A stretch of 64,000 nt of DNA from Rhodamnia argentea (GCF_020921035.1 NC_063153.1:9362001-9426000), one strand, 5' to 3'. Shown: positions 35,112 to 47,929, numbered from the stretch's first letter. Numbers and translations: made by a program. The notes: generated from the letters alone by a model not told the origin.

Positions 35112-35869
35112 TTTGGCATCGTCCAATAGTCACATCAGCCAATTTTTTTTCGAATTTGGTGGTGAGGGGACTTCATTAAAAATTGCACGAAAGTATAGTT
35201 AAAAAATTAGAAACTTTTCAACAATGTAAAGTATATTTTGGGATAAATACTCCAAATTCTGCCTTCCAGTTAGTCACCATATTTCCAATAAGCAGTCCCT
35301 ACTGTTTCACACATCTTAATTTTAACACTAAAAGCCACCTTCTTTGGATTTTCAAACTATCACACTGCCGATCTGGGCATGTGGTTTCATTGAAGACTTG
35401 TCCTTTGTTAGTTCCACACGAGGGCGAAGCATGTTTGATGATCCTTCATGTGCTTCATTCCTTACACATCAAACATCCATGAACTGAATAAGTATTTAAA
35501 CTGCAGGCTGGAACGCAATTTAAGGATCTTGTCCATCTTCAGACAACCTAAGAGAGTATCTTGGACAATGCAGCAGAATATGATCGGCAGTTTTTAAGTA
35601 TTTCCCAGCCGCAGCTGCAGGGATTTTGTTTTTTCTTGCTATAAGTAGTTCGTGAGGTATACTTGCTGGCTAGGGTTTTCATTACAAATGCTATTTGACA
35701 AACTTGATAAAGACGTTTGTTCTGTATATATACCCATTAGTGAGAAGATGATTCTCAAGTACCAACTTCAATTTAGTTGACTGTTTTACAAGTCTAGGAA
35801 AATTATTCAAAAAGTAAAGAAGGAAAACAGAAGACAAGATAAAAAGGAAAAAAAAATCAAAAATAAAAA
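35112..35869. other. Intergenic, no gene seen
   Basis: AT-rich sequence with no recognisable coding signal. A 99-codon frame at 35183-35482 shows no known domain. Confidence 0.4.
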
Positions 35870-36105
35870 AAATATAAGAAAAAATATTGAAGTATTATTA
35901 GAAATTATCCACGTCAACGCCGGCCGTGCCACCTAGGACAACCGACGTTCACGTCGGTGATTTCAAGCTAAATTTGATGAGGTGGACTCAATTGGCAAAA
36001 CGTGAAAAATGTTTAGGACTCAATTGATAAAATTAAAAGGTTTAGGAACGAATTGACAAAAATGCAATAGGTTTGGGACTTTTTGGGTGATTTTCCCTTT
36101 CCAAA
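35870..36105 (-). repeat. Family 1 foldback repeat, right half only
   Basis: Contains the right-arm wording 'cacgtcaacgccggccgtgc', 'gactcaattggcaaaacgtg', 'aaggtttaggaacgaattga' and 'gcaataggtttgggactttt'. No left arm is seen upstream within a few hundred bases. Confidence 0.6.
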
Positions 36106-38741
36106 GTCCTGAATCAAAGAATATATTCCAATTCACCTTGGACTGTGCGTCTTTATCGGACTAAATAAACAGGAACGTTTCGTCGTTTTATTTGACCGTG
36201 AGAGGCAACATCAAAGTCGACCTCGCATCTCGTAAGGAGGTTATATGTTGACTTTACTTATGTTTGGACGACAGCTCAAAGTTTTGAGTTGAAATTATCA
36301 TTCAACAAATGACAAGGAAAAAGAAAGGGGTTGACATACTTCAACTTCACACAGTGAATTGAACATGAGTTCGCCATTTTGATTGAACATGTCAATAAGT
36401 TGCTTGGTCAACTATATATCGATATTATTTGTTAAAAAAAAAACTATATATCAATAAGTTTTGACCCCCAAAAAAAAAATATATTGTGAGACTTGGTAAA
36501 AGAGAGAGTTGGCTAAATGGTTAACTAATAATATGCTTAGTTTAAGCATTGAACTAATCACGTTTTCATTCAACAATTTCGGGGCAAAACTTTACTGCAA
36601 GGACTACGTTACAATAGGCTCATGATTGATTGGCCAATTTTCATCACCATAGAGATTTACCGCTTGGAAAAAATTAATCAAAAGACAACCTCTACGGTAG
36701 TTAAAAGAATTTGTGATGGTCATGCACGGTGAATGTTGATCAACATCTTTATTAACGAGTATACATATATTCTTTATTTGCATGCGGTCTCCTTCAATTA
36801 ATGAGTTGAAACTTGTAGGGTTTGACATTCCAACACGGAACTAGAACCGGGTTCGATCCCATTCATTCCGAGCGTGCGGCCGGGGGCAATGCACGTGAAA
36901 AGGGGGTTATATATATGCTTTCAAGATACACGCGATATCTCTCCACCTACGACCTTTTAACGGGGATGAAATTTTATGTGGTGGGGGAGAACCCGCCGTT
37001 CAAATTCTATTTTGTGCTCGTCCGTGACCTGAGTGTGAACGGTGACAGTTAGCCGTACACCATTGACCCATCCAGTTCACTCACTTTCCTCCGACTTTGT
37101 CATAAATACTTACAACCGCCTTTGAATCCGTCAACTTTGAACAAGCATTATTGACAATCTGGATTATCTGCAAACATAAGTGCGTTCAAGCTGTTTCGGC
37201 CAGGAAAACAGATATGGTACTAAAGAACAGCCCTCAGTTCTTGTAATGTTTTTTTTTTTTACCTGTTCTTCTTGATAATCTCTGCAGGACTGGTTTTTTT
37301 TTTTTTTGCTCCCTTTTTTACACCAGAGAGCTTTCTATTGCTTTAAGTCTCGAGTTTTCACATCTAAATTTCGCCGAAAAAATGCTACATTTACTATGGC
37401 TCTTTAGATTAATTGGTCATTTTTTCTCCGATTTGGCATTTAAGTGATGAGGCGAAAATTTTTTACACTAAAGTGAGTGCCGCACAAAAACTTTTGACAC
37501 TTTTATTGTTCTAGAAGTTCTTGAGATTGATCGACCGAGCATGTTCATATGGCATGTAGCTTCTTTTTCTATGTAATATGAGACCTGTCCTCTGTCGTGC
37601 AGCACCCGGTTGAAAGAGTATACAGCTTCGGGTGCTTAGAAGAGCAGGGCTGTTGACCTGATAAGACATGTGATGTTGTGCTGTTGAACAAATGTGGAGC
37701 TCTTGCCAAATTTTTTATTAACAATGTGTTGACCTGGTGCACAAAATGTGAGGCCACCAGTCCAAAAAGCTGATAAAGTCTGTATTTTTCTGGGCTGGCA
37801 AGTCAATGTCAAACCAAATTGCTAAAAAAGAGAAATAAATTTGCAACTTGACAACTTTCCCATCCTATTATCAAGAAAAATGGAAATTGGATCCTTCCAG
37901 TTGGTAAATGAAGTTTTAGCAGAATAATAAATGCAAGAGACAACAATTTTCTTGCTGCAGATCTATCAAGACACTACTACCTCGTGACTGAAGCAGAATC
38001 CAAGTTGGAAGGACAAACAAGGACCCTAGTCTCAATTCTTGTTCTTTTCAGAGTTTCAGTAAGATTGATGAGGTAAGAGCTCAGATTTGTTCTCTTTTGA
38101 TGGCCAAGTGCGGAGTACCTTATCGATTTCCAGTTTGTGTTTTTCCTTAAAAAGTTTTTTTAAGTGGATCTCGTTTGTACTTGAAAACAGCAGTTCTGGA
38201 TTTGTAGTTGGAGATAGCCCTTAACTGTCTCATCATGTTGTTCTCTTCCCCTTCTTTGTTTCTTTAACTTCTGTCATATAATAGTTTCAGATTTGGATGC
38301 AAAAACTTTTCTTTTGCATCAGTTCAGGGCTCAAAGTCGGTCTGCAAATTGCTTCTTCAGTGTAAACGTTTTTGCATTGCCGCATGTTCCTGGTTCTGCT
38401 TCTGATTAGTTTTTAAAATCTCAAGAGCCATTTTTAATTAAACAGTGAATTGCGGGATACGCAAGTTGCTTGAGAAAGAGAGAGTTGTGAGTTTCTATTT
38501 GTCTTTTTTGGTTGTTTTGATTCGATCACTATGTGAATTCATCTGTAATTCTACACTTCGCAGAGCATTTTCAAGGTTTTCAGGAGGAGCATGGTGGAAT
38601 GAAATTCAAGTCTTTTAGCTGGTTAGTTTTTCTATTTATATCAATGAAATAGATTAGCCTTCACGTTTGAATCCTCGAGTATCATCACTGATATGTTTTC
38701 TTCGATTGAAGTTCTTGTTTCTCATCCTTGAAGGTGGAACA
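36106..38741. other. Upstream region of the lectin receptor kinase gene
   Basis: No separate gene seen. From about 37640 on, the sequence is the upstream part of a tandem duplication (its counterpart starts near 43090). A likely 5'UTR intron begins at the GT in gatgag/gtaagagctc (about 38073) and ends at acttcgcag/agcattttc (about 38563). The same signals are kept in the duplicate copy (about 43420 and 43934). Confidence 0.45.
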
Positions 38742-41195
38742 ATGGTTAGCTCAAGGTCAATGGCTGTTGCTGGAAATTTGTGGCTCTGTGTCATCTTGCT
38801 CTCTAGCATCTCATTGGAGGGTGCTCAGAGCAAAGACAAGATTTACCCGGGATTTCAAGCGTCTGAAATGGGTTCGATCGACACTAGCGGGGTGTTTCTT
38901 TTGTCCAACAGCTCGATTTTCGGCCTCGGCTTTGTCCAGGCCTCCAGTCCTAGTCTGTACTCGTTAGCTGTGGTTCATTCCCCCAGCAACACCATAGTCT
39001 GGTCCGCAAATAGAGACAACCCCGTTATGAATTCTGATACTTTTGTGTTCGATGAGAATGGCAATGCGTTTCTACAGAAAGCAGGAAGCGAGGTGTGGTC
39101 GACAAATACCAGCGGCAAAGGAGTTTCTGCGATAGAGCTGCGGGACTCAGGTAACCTGGTTTTGCTCGCGAAGGACAGTACAGTCGTTTGGCAGAGTTTC
39201 GACCATCCTACCGACACGCTCTTATCGAACCAAGATTTTACACAAGGGATGAGGCTTATGAGTCCCGGGTCCAAGAATTTGAACTACACTCTCAAGATTA
39301 AATCTGGCGACATGATCCTTTCTGCTGGTTATATAACGCCGCAACCATACTGGTCGATGGGGAAGGACAGCAGACATGTGAAGGACAAAAACGGCGGTCA
39401 AGTGATCTCGGCCACATTGGTTGCAAATTCATGGAGCTTCTACGATGAGAGCAGGACTTTGCTTTGGCAATTCCCCTTCTCGGATAATAGCGACCCTAAG
39501 GCCACTTGGATCGCTGTCCTGGGACAAGACGGGATCATCTCATTCTCCAGCTTGGGCAGTGGAGGATCGCCTGATGGTTCTTCCGTAAAAATACCCAGTG
39601 ATGCATGCAGTACGCCAGAGCCTTGTGACCCTTATGTAGTCTGTTATAACGGTAACATGTGCCGGTGTCTCTCGGCCCTCACTCCTCATCTAAATTGTAG
39701 TTCAGGGTTAGGTTCTCCTTGCGATCATTCAAAGGATTCAATCGATCTCCTTAATGCGGGGGAGGGAATTGGCTACTTTGCGCTCGGGTTTGTCTCACCC
39801 ACGCTGAATGCTGATCTCAATGGATGCAAGACCTCTTGCCTGAATAATTGTTCATGTCTCGCACTATTTTATCAGAATAGTTCTGGAGATTGTTACTTGT
39901 TTGATAGTATTGGGGCCTTTCAGAGTGCTGATCAGAATTCCGGATTTGTCTCTTACATCAAGGTGCTCACCAGTGGTGGTACGAATGGCGGCAATTCTCA
40001 AGACAGCGGAAGCAACAAGAAACGTTTGTTATATGTTGTCATAATTTCTGTTTCCACATTCTTCGTTGTTCTCGGTCTGATTTATGCCGGATTCAGATAT
40101 TCCAAGGCAAATCCGGCATTGCCCGAAGCTCCTCAAGAGAATTCGGATGAGGAAAACTTTCTCGAGAGTTTATCAGGAATGCCAGTTCGTTTCAGCTATA
40201 AAGAGCTTCAAGACGCCACTAATGACTTTTCCATGAAGCTAGGGCAAGGCGGGTTCGGCTCGGTGTACCGAGGTGTCCTTCCAGATGGGACGAGATTGGC
40301 TGTGAAGAAATTGGAAGGCATTGGTCAGGGAAAGAAAGAGTTTCGAGCTGAAGTATGCATCATCGGAAGCATCCATCATCACCACTTGGTCAAGCTGAAG
40401 GGCTTTTGTGCAGAAGGAACTCACCGGCTTCTAGCATATGAGTACATGGCCAACGGGTCTCTTGATAAATGGATCTTTAAGAAAGACAACGGAGGCACGT
40501 TAGATTGGGGAAGAAGATATGACATTGCGATCGGAACAGCGAAAGGACTGGCCTACTTACACGAAGATTGTGATGCGAAGATCGTTCACTGTGATATAAA
40601 GCCAGAAAACGTGCTTTTGGATGATAGCTTCCTTGCCAAAGTCTCGGATTTCGGATTGGCTAAGCTAATGACTAGAGAGCAGAGCCATGTCTTTACGACA
40701 CTCAGAGGCACGAGAGGCTATCTCGCACCAGAGTGGATAACCAACTATGCCATATCCGAGAAGAGCGATGTGTACAGTTACGGGATGGTTCTGCTTGAGA
40801 TAATCAGCGGAAGAAAGAACTACAACTCCGAGGAAACGTCCGAGAAATCATATTTCCCCTCATATGCTTTCAAGATGATGGAAGAAGGGAAGCTGAGAGA
40901 GATCCTCGATTCGGGTCTTGAGACAGATGAAAGGGATGAGACGGTTTCTATCGCTATTAAAGTTGCTTTGTGGTGCATACAAGAAGATATGAACTTGAGG
41001 CCGTCAATGAGTAAAGTTGTCCAAATGCTCGAAGGTGTCTGTCTGGTTCCTCAGCCGCCGACTTCCTCTCCACTTGGTTCTCGCTTCCTTCCGAGCCTTT
41101 TCAAATCAGCCAGTGAGGAAGGTACCTCCTCGGGACCATCAGATGGCAATAGTGATGCGAATCTTTCAGCAGTTCGGCTTTCTGGTCCAAGATAA
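38742..41195 (+). CDS. G-type lectin receptor-like Ser/Thr kinase, SD2-5-like
   Basis: Intronless coding region; I choose the ATG at 38742 (817 residues) because a signal peptide starts there (MVSSRSMAVAGNLWLCVILL), although the frame is open from 38667. In order: signal peptide; B-lectin domain with VWSANRDNPV and VVWQSFDHPTDTLLSNQ; a Cys-rich PAN/EGF-like region (CxCLSALTP, LNNCSCLALFY); a membrane span at about 428-450; and a kinase at about 495-765. The kinase keeps LGQGGFGSV, AVKK (Lys about 520), HCDIKPEN (Asp about 618), DFG (about 636) and APEW. HCD in place of HRD marks a non-RD kinase, common in immune-type receptors. Expected at the plasma membrane in signalling; the ligand is unknown. 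A decayed tandem copy lies downstream at 43.1-46.1 kb. Confidence 0.94.
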   Translation: MVSSRSMAVAGNLWLCVILLSSISLEGAQSKDKIYPGFQASEMGSIDTSGVFLLSNSSIFGLGFVQASSPSLYSLAVVHSPSNTIVWSANRDNPVMNSDTFVFDENGNAFLQKAGSEVWSTNTSGKGVSAIELRDSGNLVLLAKDSTVVWQSFDHPTDTLLSNQDFTQGMRLMSPGSKNLNYTLKIKSGDMILSAGYITPQPYWSMGKDSRHVKDKNGGQVISATLVANSWSFYDESRTLLWQFPFSDNSDPKATWIAVLGQDGIISFSSLGSGGSPDGSSVKIPSDACSTPEPCDPYVVCYNGNMCRCLSALTPHLNCSSGLGSPCDHSKDSIDLLNAGEGIGYFALGFVSPTLNADLNGCKTSCLNNCSCLALFYQNSSGDCYLFDSIGAFQSADQNSGFVSYIKVLTSGGTNGGNSQDSGSNKKRLLYVVIISVSTFFVVLGLIYAGFRYSKANPALPEAPQENSDEENFLESLSGMPVRFSYKELQDATNDFSMKLGQGGFGSVYRGVLPDGTRLAVKKLEGIGQGKKEFRAEVCIIGSIHHHHLVKLKGFCAEGTHRLLAYEYMANGSLDKWIFKKDNGGTLDWGRRYDIAIGTAKGLAYLHEDCDAKIVHCDIKPENVLLDDSFLAKVSDFGLAKLMTREQSHVFTTLRGTRGYLAPEWITNYAISEKSDVYSYGMVLLEIISGRKNYNSEETSEKSYFPSYAFKMMEEGKLREILDSGLETDERDETVSIAIKVALWCIQEDMNLRPSMSKVVQMLEGVCLVPQPPTSSPLGSRFLPSLFKSASEEGTSSGPSDGNSDANLSAVRLSGPR

Positions 41196-43089
41196 CAGCG
41201 AGCTATAACTTTGAGAATTTTTTCCGCTGTATATGTTTTGCATATATTAGCCTTTTAGCCTGTAAAATATGAAATCTTAGCTCAATTTTGTAGGGTTAGC
41301 TATTTTAGAAGCGTGATCAGAATTTTTTCCTCCTTGCTGTCTATAGCATCGGCAGGTGCTTTTGTTAGGAAATTTAAGCACAAGAAGTTGATGATTCAAC
41401 TTTTACAGGTGATGCATAATTTAGAGGTGGTCTTGTATTCTTTCCTATTGGAGATTTGAAGTACATGTTTTCTCCATGATCATTGCCGTAATAAGAAACC
41501 GTGAAATGGATTATCTGTGAATTCTACACATTATGACTACAAGGCTCAATTTCTTTCTTGTCATCCTGAAGCTGAAATTCCTATAAATTTATAAACTTGA
41601 TTGCTAGTATGCACGATATTCCGAACTTACACGGCCATTCAGCTTATACCGAGTTTGAATGCTAGCAAGTAGAATGTGAAATCAGAAATGGTACATCCCC
41701 AGGTAAAGTGCATGTTTTGGAGGCTCGAAGGATAGTCAGCCTTCAATACATAAGCGGCATCAATTCATTTTGAAACTAAAAGGCCTGTGAACAAGAGCAA
41801 GATTCTGATGTTTAGCATCAACAGGAGCTATTTTTCACTCTCTTGGGAGGTAATACTCGAAGAGTTGCCTCAGTCATGCGAAACTCAATACGCAAGCATA
41901 TTTGTTTTCAGCTTTAGGTGTACTTCGAAGTATAAAAGAGGCTAACGGTCATATTCATGATGTCTAACAAGTATTTGCCTGCAGAAGTTCCAGAGTTCCT
42001 TATCCTGCGGGTCGATCAGATTGCATTGATAGTGCAGAGCAGTCTCTATGAATTACGTTGGTTTCTAATGATTCAGAGATGCATCTCCTGCCTAACCACC
42101 CATCATACTGCTGCTGAAACGTGTAAAAGACTTCGTCAGTTATATCTAACCAAAACCGATGGAGTTATCTGTCGGGCACCTTCCAATTTTTGTGAAGTTT
42201 ACAGTTTGTTTATTGATCTGATAGACCTCAAATATATTACCTAGCACGAGATGTGGTTTTTGACCGTAGCATTTTTCTTGCTCACCAAATTGAATAATGT
42301 GATGACCCAAACAAGGAGTCTGGTTCATAACCTTTGCAAGTCACCTTGAGACTCGTTCATGGGCTACTGTCAAGCTGACATTGGATCAAGTTTTGGTGCC
42401 TGTCTGTGTCTAGCGAAGGTTACAAGTTTTGGCTGTTCAGTCTAATCAAACAGGTTTACTGAATCGAAACGCCTTTTGAGTATGATTGAACAGGTTTATT
42501 GATTCTTGAACATGCACATCAACGAAATATCCAATAAGAGCAAAAAGTTGGGTAGATCAAGATTGATATGGCAAACTGACATGCTAAGGATTGCGGTGGA
42601 CGATTACCGAATGTTGAATATGGCCCATTTGTTCAAAAATCAAGCTTGTTACATCACTTAGCATACCAATATTTCGGTTAATCTTTGGACAAGTTAAAGA
42701 AAACAAGGTCAGGCAGGTCAACAAAAAGTTTTAAGTACAAAAGCACTGTAATTTACAACTCACAGGGAAACTAATCTCTATCATTATTAATAGAAATCGT
42801 GATGGTTATGGACGATGAATTATATGCATCCCTTTAAGCCAAAGTGGTTTATATCGTTGTTGTTTACTCAAGTCTCACTTTCTTCGCCGTTCGTATCCAA
42901 GTTTTCTCTCGTGCACAGAAATTCGAAGCCTAGTCGGAGTATCCGCAAAAAAAGTTCAAGCCATTTAACTTGGGGGGGAAAAGAATGTTGAAGGGAACAG
43001 CCTTAGATGGACCAATCTTCTTGTAATGTTTATTTCCTAGCACTAATCTTGTATCAGCCAAGATCAAGCTCTTCCCAGATTTTTCTGTG
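41196..43089. other. 3' flank of the lectin receptor kinase and spacer of the tandem duplication
   Basis: The 3' flank (41200-42240) has recognisable counterparts after the pseudogene (46000-46690), for example 'acacggccattcagcttata' and 'cagattgca.tgat.g.gcagag'. This shows the duplication included several hundred bases of downstream DNA. No other gene seen. Confidence 0.45.
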
Positions 43090-46000
43090 TCAGCAACTGT
43101 TGACCTGATGGGCAAATGTGTGGCCATCAGTCCAGAAAACTGATACAAGTGTGTATTTTTCCAGGTTGGCCAGTCAATGGTCGTAATTGTCCGTCCTCAT
43201 GGGCAGGCAAGTCAATGATTGTAATGGCCTGGCTTCATGGCAAGTCAATTGCATGGTTAATCATGGTTGTGGCGGTCCTCTTCCTTACAGTTGGTAATGA
43301 AGTTTTAATAGCTCTCTAGTCACTACCCTGTGACAGAAGCGGGATCAAGTTGAAAGAAAAAACAAGGACCCTCGTCCGAATCTTGTTTTCCTTTTTCGGT
43401 GTTCAAGCAAATTTTGATAAGGTAAGAGCTTGAATCTGTTCTCTTTTCATGGCCAAGTCAAGAGTACCTTATCAATTTCCATTTTAGTTCCATTTTCTTT
43501 TCGTGCTGTTTTAGTGGATCTCGTTCGTTCTAAGAAACGCTAGTTGTGGATTTGTAGTTGAAGAAAGCCTTTAACCGTCTCTTCATATTGTTCACTTCTC
43601 ATTGGTTGTATCTTTAAATTTGGTTATGTGATATTTCAGATTTGGATGCCAAAACTTATCTTTCTGCATCTGTTCCAGGGCCAAAGTTGCCTTGCAATTT
43701 GTTTCTTCAGTGCAAGCATTTTTGCATTGCCGCCTGTGCTTGGTTCTGCTTCTGATTAGTCCCAAAATTTTCAGAGCTAGGTGAATCAAAGAGGTGAATT
43801 GCAGTGGAGGAAAGTCACTTGAGAAAACTAGAGTATCAAGTTGTTTTGGGTTATTGTGATTCGATCACTAGGTGTTTATAAACCTCCCTCTTTGTTAATA
43901 GTGCAACCTCATCTACAATTGTACACTTTGCAGAGCATTTTCAAAGTTTTAAGGAGCATGGTGGAATGATCCTACTCTATTCTGATTTGCTGTGGTTCAT
44001 TTCGTCAGCAACCCCAAAGTCTGGGCTGCAAATAGGGACGCTCCGGTAACAGATTCCGATACTTTTGACTTGGATGAGAATGGCAATGCGTTTCTACACA
44101 AAGCAGGAAGCACGGTGTGATCAACTAATACCAGTGGTAAAGGAGTTACCGCAAATAGAGTTGCGGGGTTCAGGAAATCCAGTTTTGCTTGGGAAGGATG
44201 GTACAGTGGTTTGGCAGAGTTTCGACCATCCCACTGATAGCTCTTACCAAACCAAGATTTTTATGCAAGGGATGAGGCTAGTGAGCCACAGGTTGAAGAA
44301 GTTGACCTACACTCTGGAGATTAAATCTGGTGACATAATCCGTTCTGCTGTTATCAAGCCCTGAAACCGTACTAGTCGATGGGGAAGGACAGCAGATATT
44401 TGAAGAAAAAAATGGCGGTAAAGTAGCCTCGGCCATGATGGTTAAGAATTCTTGGAGATTCTACAATGAGAGCAGGACTTTGCCATGGCAATTCCCCTTT
44501 TAGGATAATAGCGAACCTAACGCCACTAGGATTGCTGTCCTGGGAAAAGAGCGATCATCTCATTCTCCAGCTTGGGCAGCGGAGGATCGCTTAATGCTCA
44601 TCCCATGAAAAAACTCGTATGTAATCCGTTATAACGGTAACATGTATCAGTGTCTCTTGGCCCACACTTCTCATCCAAATTGTGGTTCGGGGCTGGGTTC
44701 TCCTTGCAATCACTTTAAGGTGGGAAAGGGAATCAGCTACTTTGCTCTTGGGTTTGTCTCACCCTCTCTGAATGCTGATCTCCATGGATGCAAGGCCTAT
44801 TGCATTATTTTATCACAATAGTCCTGGAGATTGTTACTTGTTTGGCAGTATTGGGGCCTTGCAGAGTTCTGACCAGAATTCTGGATTTGCCTGTTACATT
44901 AAGGTGCCCACCAGTGGTGGTACGAATGGCGGACACAACGATAAATGTTTGTTATATGTTATCCTGTTTCTGTTTCCACATTCTCCACTGTCCTAGGTCT
45001 GATTTATGGCAGATTCCAAAGCAAAGCCAACATTGCCCAAAGCTCCTCAAGAGACTCCAGAGGAGGAAAAATTTCTCAAGAGCTTATCGGGAATGCCAGT
45101 TCATTTCAGCTATAAAGAGACTAATAACTTTTCCATGAAGCTAGGGCAAGGTAGTTTCGGCTCGGTGTACCAAGGTGTCCTTCCAGATGGGATGAGATTG
45201 GCTGTGAACAAATTAGAAGGCATTGGTCAGGGAGAAAGAGTTTCGAGCTGAAGTATGCAGCATCGGAAGCATCCAACATCACAACTTGGTCATGCTGAAG
45301 GGCCTTTGCGTGGAAGGAACTCACTGGCTTCTTAAGTGGATCTTTGAAAGACAAATCATGTTAGATTGGGGAACAAGATACAAAATTGCTATCAGAAAGG
45401 TGAAAGGACTGGCCTACATACAAGACGATTGAGACGCGAAGGTTGTTCACTGTGATATAAAGCCAGAAACTGTGCTTTTGGATGATTACTTCCATGCCAA
45501 AGTCTCAGATTTCAGATTGGCTAAGCTAATGGGAAGAGAGCAGAGCCATGTTGTTACAACACTCAGAGGCACGAGATGTTATCTCGCGCCAGAGTGGATA
45601 ACCAACCATGCCATATCTGAGGAGCAATCTGCAAAGTTACGGGAAGGTTCTGCCCAAGATAATCGGCAGAAGACGGAACTACAACCCTGAGGAAACATAG
45701 GAGAAATCCTATGTAAAGATGATGGAAGAAGGGAAGCTGAGAGAGATATTTGATCCGGATCTTGAGATCGAGGAAAGAGACGAGGCGGTCTCTATTGCTA
45801 TTAAAGTCGCTTTGTGGTGCATACAAGAAGATATGAACCTGTGATGGTCGATGTTTAAAGTTGTCCAAATGGTTGAAGGTGTCTGTCGGTTCCCCAGGAA
45901 GCTCTCGATTCTTTTCGAACTTTTTCAAGCCAGACGACAATAGCGACGCAAATGTTGCAGCGGGGTCAGCCTTCAGGTCCAAGGTAGCAGCAAGTTGTAA

Positions 46001-46690
46001 TTCCTCAGGAATTTTTCTGCAGAGAAAGTATGATCAGAGTTTTTCTTCCTTGCTTTGTGTAGCAAGTGCTTTCAGAAATTCAAGCATAACTAGTTGATTA
46101 TACAAATGACAGTAGATGCATTGATCAGAATGACACGGCCATAGTATTCATGGTCTTTAGAACTTTACACGGCCATTCAGCTTATATCACGTTTCAGTGC
46201 TAGACAGTACAATGAGAAATCAGAAATGGCAAATCTCCAGGGGGAATGAAACATTTCTTTAGGCTAAAAAATTGTCAGCTTTCAATGTAAAAGCAGTATA
46301 ATTTTTTTTTTTTTTGGGACTGAAAAAGCAGTATAATTTCATATTGGAAGAGTTGACTCTCAAGACATCTGAGTGACTCGATTCTGCAACTTTCAGAGGT
46401 CCTTTGAAGTCTAGAAGAGGGCAATGGTCGCATTGAAGATGTCTGCCGGGATTTGCCTGCAGAAGGTTGTCCCTTGCGCCGAGGGTTGACCAGATTGCAG
46501 TGATGAGGCAGAGAGATCTCTGTAAACTCGGCATGCTCCTGATGTTCCGGATATGCAGCTCCCGGGGTCGATATAAATGGAGTTTCCGCTCGGTATATCT
46601 CGATGGTTGGAAAGTTTCGTGTGGACTCAAGATTGATGGTGTGCTTACTGATAGGATAGAATCAATGGCTTAGCCTTGAAATCTCTCTCT
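43090..46690 (+). repeat. Second copy of a tandem segmental duplication
   Basis: Corresponds to about 37640-42100, offset about 5.35 kb at the 5' end (gtaagagct motif at 38073 and 43422). The upstream leader, the damaged coding region and the 3' flank are all represented, so this is DNA-level tandem duplication and not retroposition. Confidence 0.8.
43973..45990 (+). pseudogene. Decayed tandem copy of the SD2-5-like receptor kinase
   Basis: Homology to the intact neighbour is clear along the whole length but the frame is broken repeatedly. A deletion of about 350 bp removes the start codon and signal peptide: the leader runs straight into the lectin domain at 43973. Recognisable blocks are VVWQSFDHPTDSSYQT (about 44210), CYLFGSIGALQSSDQNSGF (about 44840), [20 protein letters not shown] (about 45080), a kinase start and the HCDIKPE loop (about 45450). 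The catalytic Lys is changed (AVN for AVK, about 45200), DFG is changed to DFR (about 45510), a TGA precedes the HCD loop (45430), and short deletions remove the hinge region and the segment after ITNHAIS. It cannot encode an active kinase. Confidence 0.9.
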
Positions 46691-47929
46691 TGCTTCTCAT
46701 CCTGATCAACAATGCGGTTTCTGAAACGGACAAGTCATTCAAGTTTCTACTTTGCGCATCAAGCACTTCTAAGCAGGATTCTTCCTTGACCCAAAGAGGG
46801 GCCCTAAGTGCTAGTTTTACTTGCCTATTCATAGCAGACTCAGAAGCCTCTTGCGTAATCTTTCCTCGAGTTTCTATTCGCACGAATTGTATTTTCTCGG
46901 TCAATCCAGTCCAATATCTATAGCGCTCACATTCAATTGAAGTGGTCAAACCAAGCCGGAGTAGAGTTAGGTACATCAAGATCCTAAGAGATACGGCAAA
47001 CTCTTATCGACCGTTGAATATGGCTTGTTTGTCTGGCCCCTTGAAAGTCTTAACAGAGATTGTAGATGGGAAGTTGTTAATAAGTAGTATTACTTGTATC
47101 AATCTGGAATTTGTCATGTAGCTTTGCTTCTTGATAAGAACAATCCATGGATGCATTGTCTGGATACATTAATGATTGCTGTACCGTATCTGCAATATTT
47201 AACCCATCTTTTCCTTCTGTATCTGCATTTTTCAACCCATCTTTTCCCCCATCTTTTTGTGGGTAAAAAAATATTTTACTGCTTGGAAAATAACCGAACA
47301 ACACTTTTTTTTTTTAACCTCCCCATATATTTCTGAGACATCAATGGACCAAAGCAGGTCCCCCAACATTATCATTTCCTTTATGTTCTGTTGGGGATTC
47401 TCAGCTGTCACTGGTTGCATGATCTTGAGAACAGTTTTCTGGATAACACCTAACAAAGTTAGGGCGTCAGTTCAAGAGGGAAGTTTCCCAACTTGTGATT
47501 AATTGATGTTTGTTATCGATCTGCTCTTTTGTTGTTGATGAGGCGATGCTAACCAAAAGGGAAATAAAAGTGCTTGTCCTTTCGGGAAATTGCACAAACA
47601 AGATCTTCGGAACTGATGTAAGACCCGCCCCAATGGGTCATAGGATCAACGGCAAGAAAGTACCCGTGGTGTTGCTCTTTGTTAGCACTAACGAGACTCG
47701 TACGCAGAAGCAATCGTCGAGCGACATGCCGGCGATCGCGCACAAACCGGGGAGCACGTGAAAAGTGACTCAAGATATCACTTGACACGAGAAAAAGAGA
47801 GATCACAGTCACTCTAGTGCGTTACCTCTAGCCGAAGATGTCAAGCGAGGGCAGAGCGATCCATATTTGAGAAACGTTCACAAAGTGGATCAAGATTCAA
47901 GTATGGTGTGACATAAAAGAAACCGAGTT
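46691..47929. other. Intergenic, no gene seen
   Basis: Several open frames of 70-100 codons exist on both strands, none with a recognisable domain. Confidence 0.4.

Noticed and set aside
36845-36865. gggttcgatccc, a tRNA T-arm-like motif
   Set aside because: No matching acceptor, D-arm or anticodon arm could be placed upstream; not a tRNA gene.
47510-47812. Overlapping 83-87-codon frames on opposite strands
   Set aside because: No recognisable domain, no splice partners, and neither frame stands out in composition.
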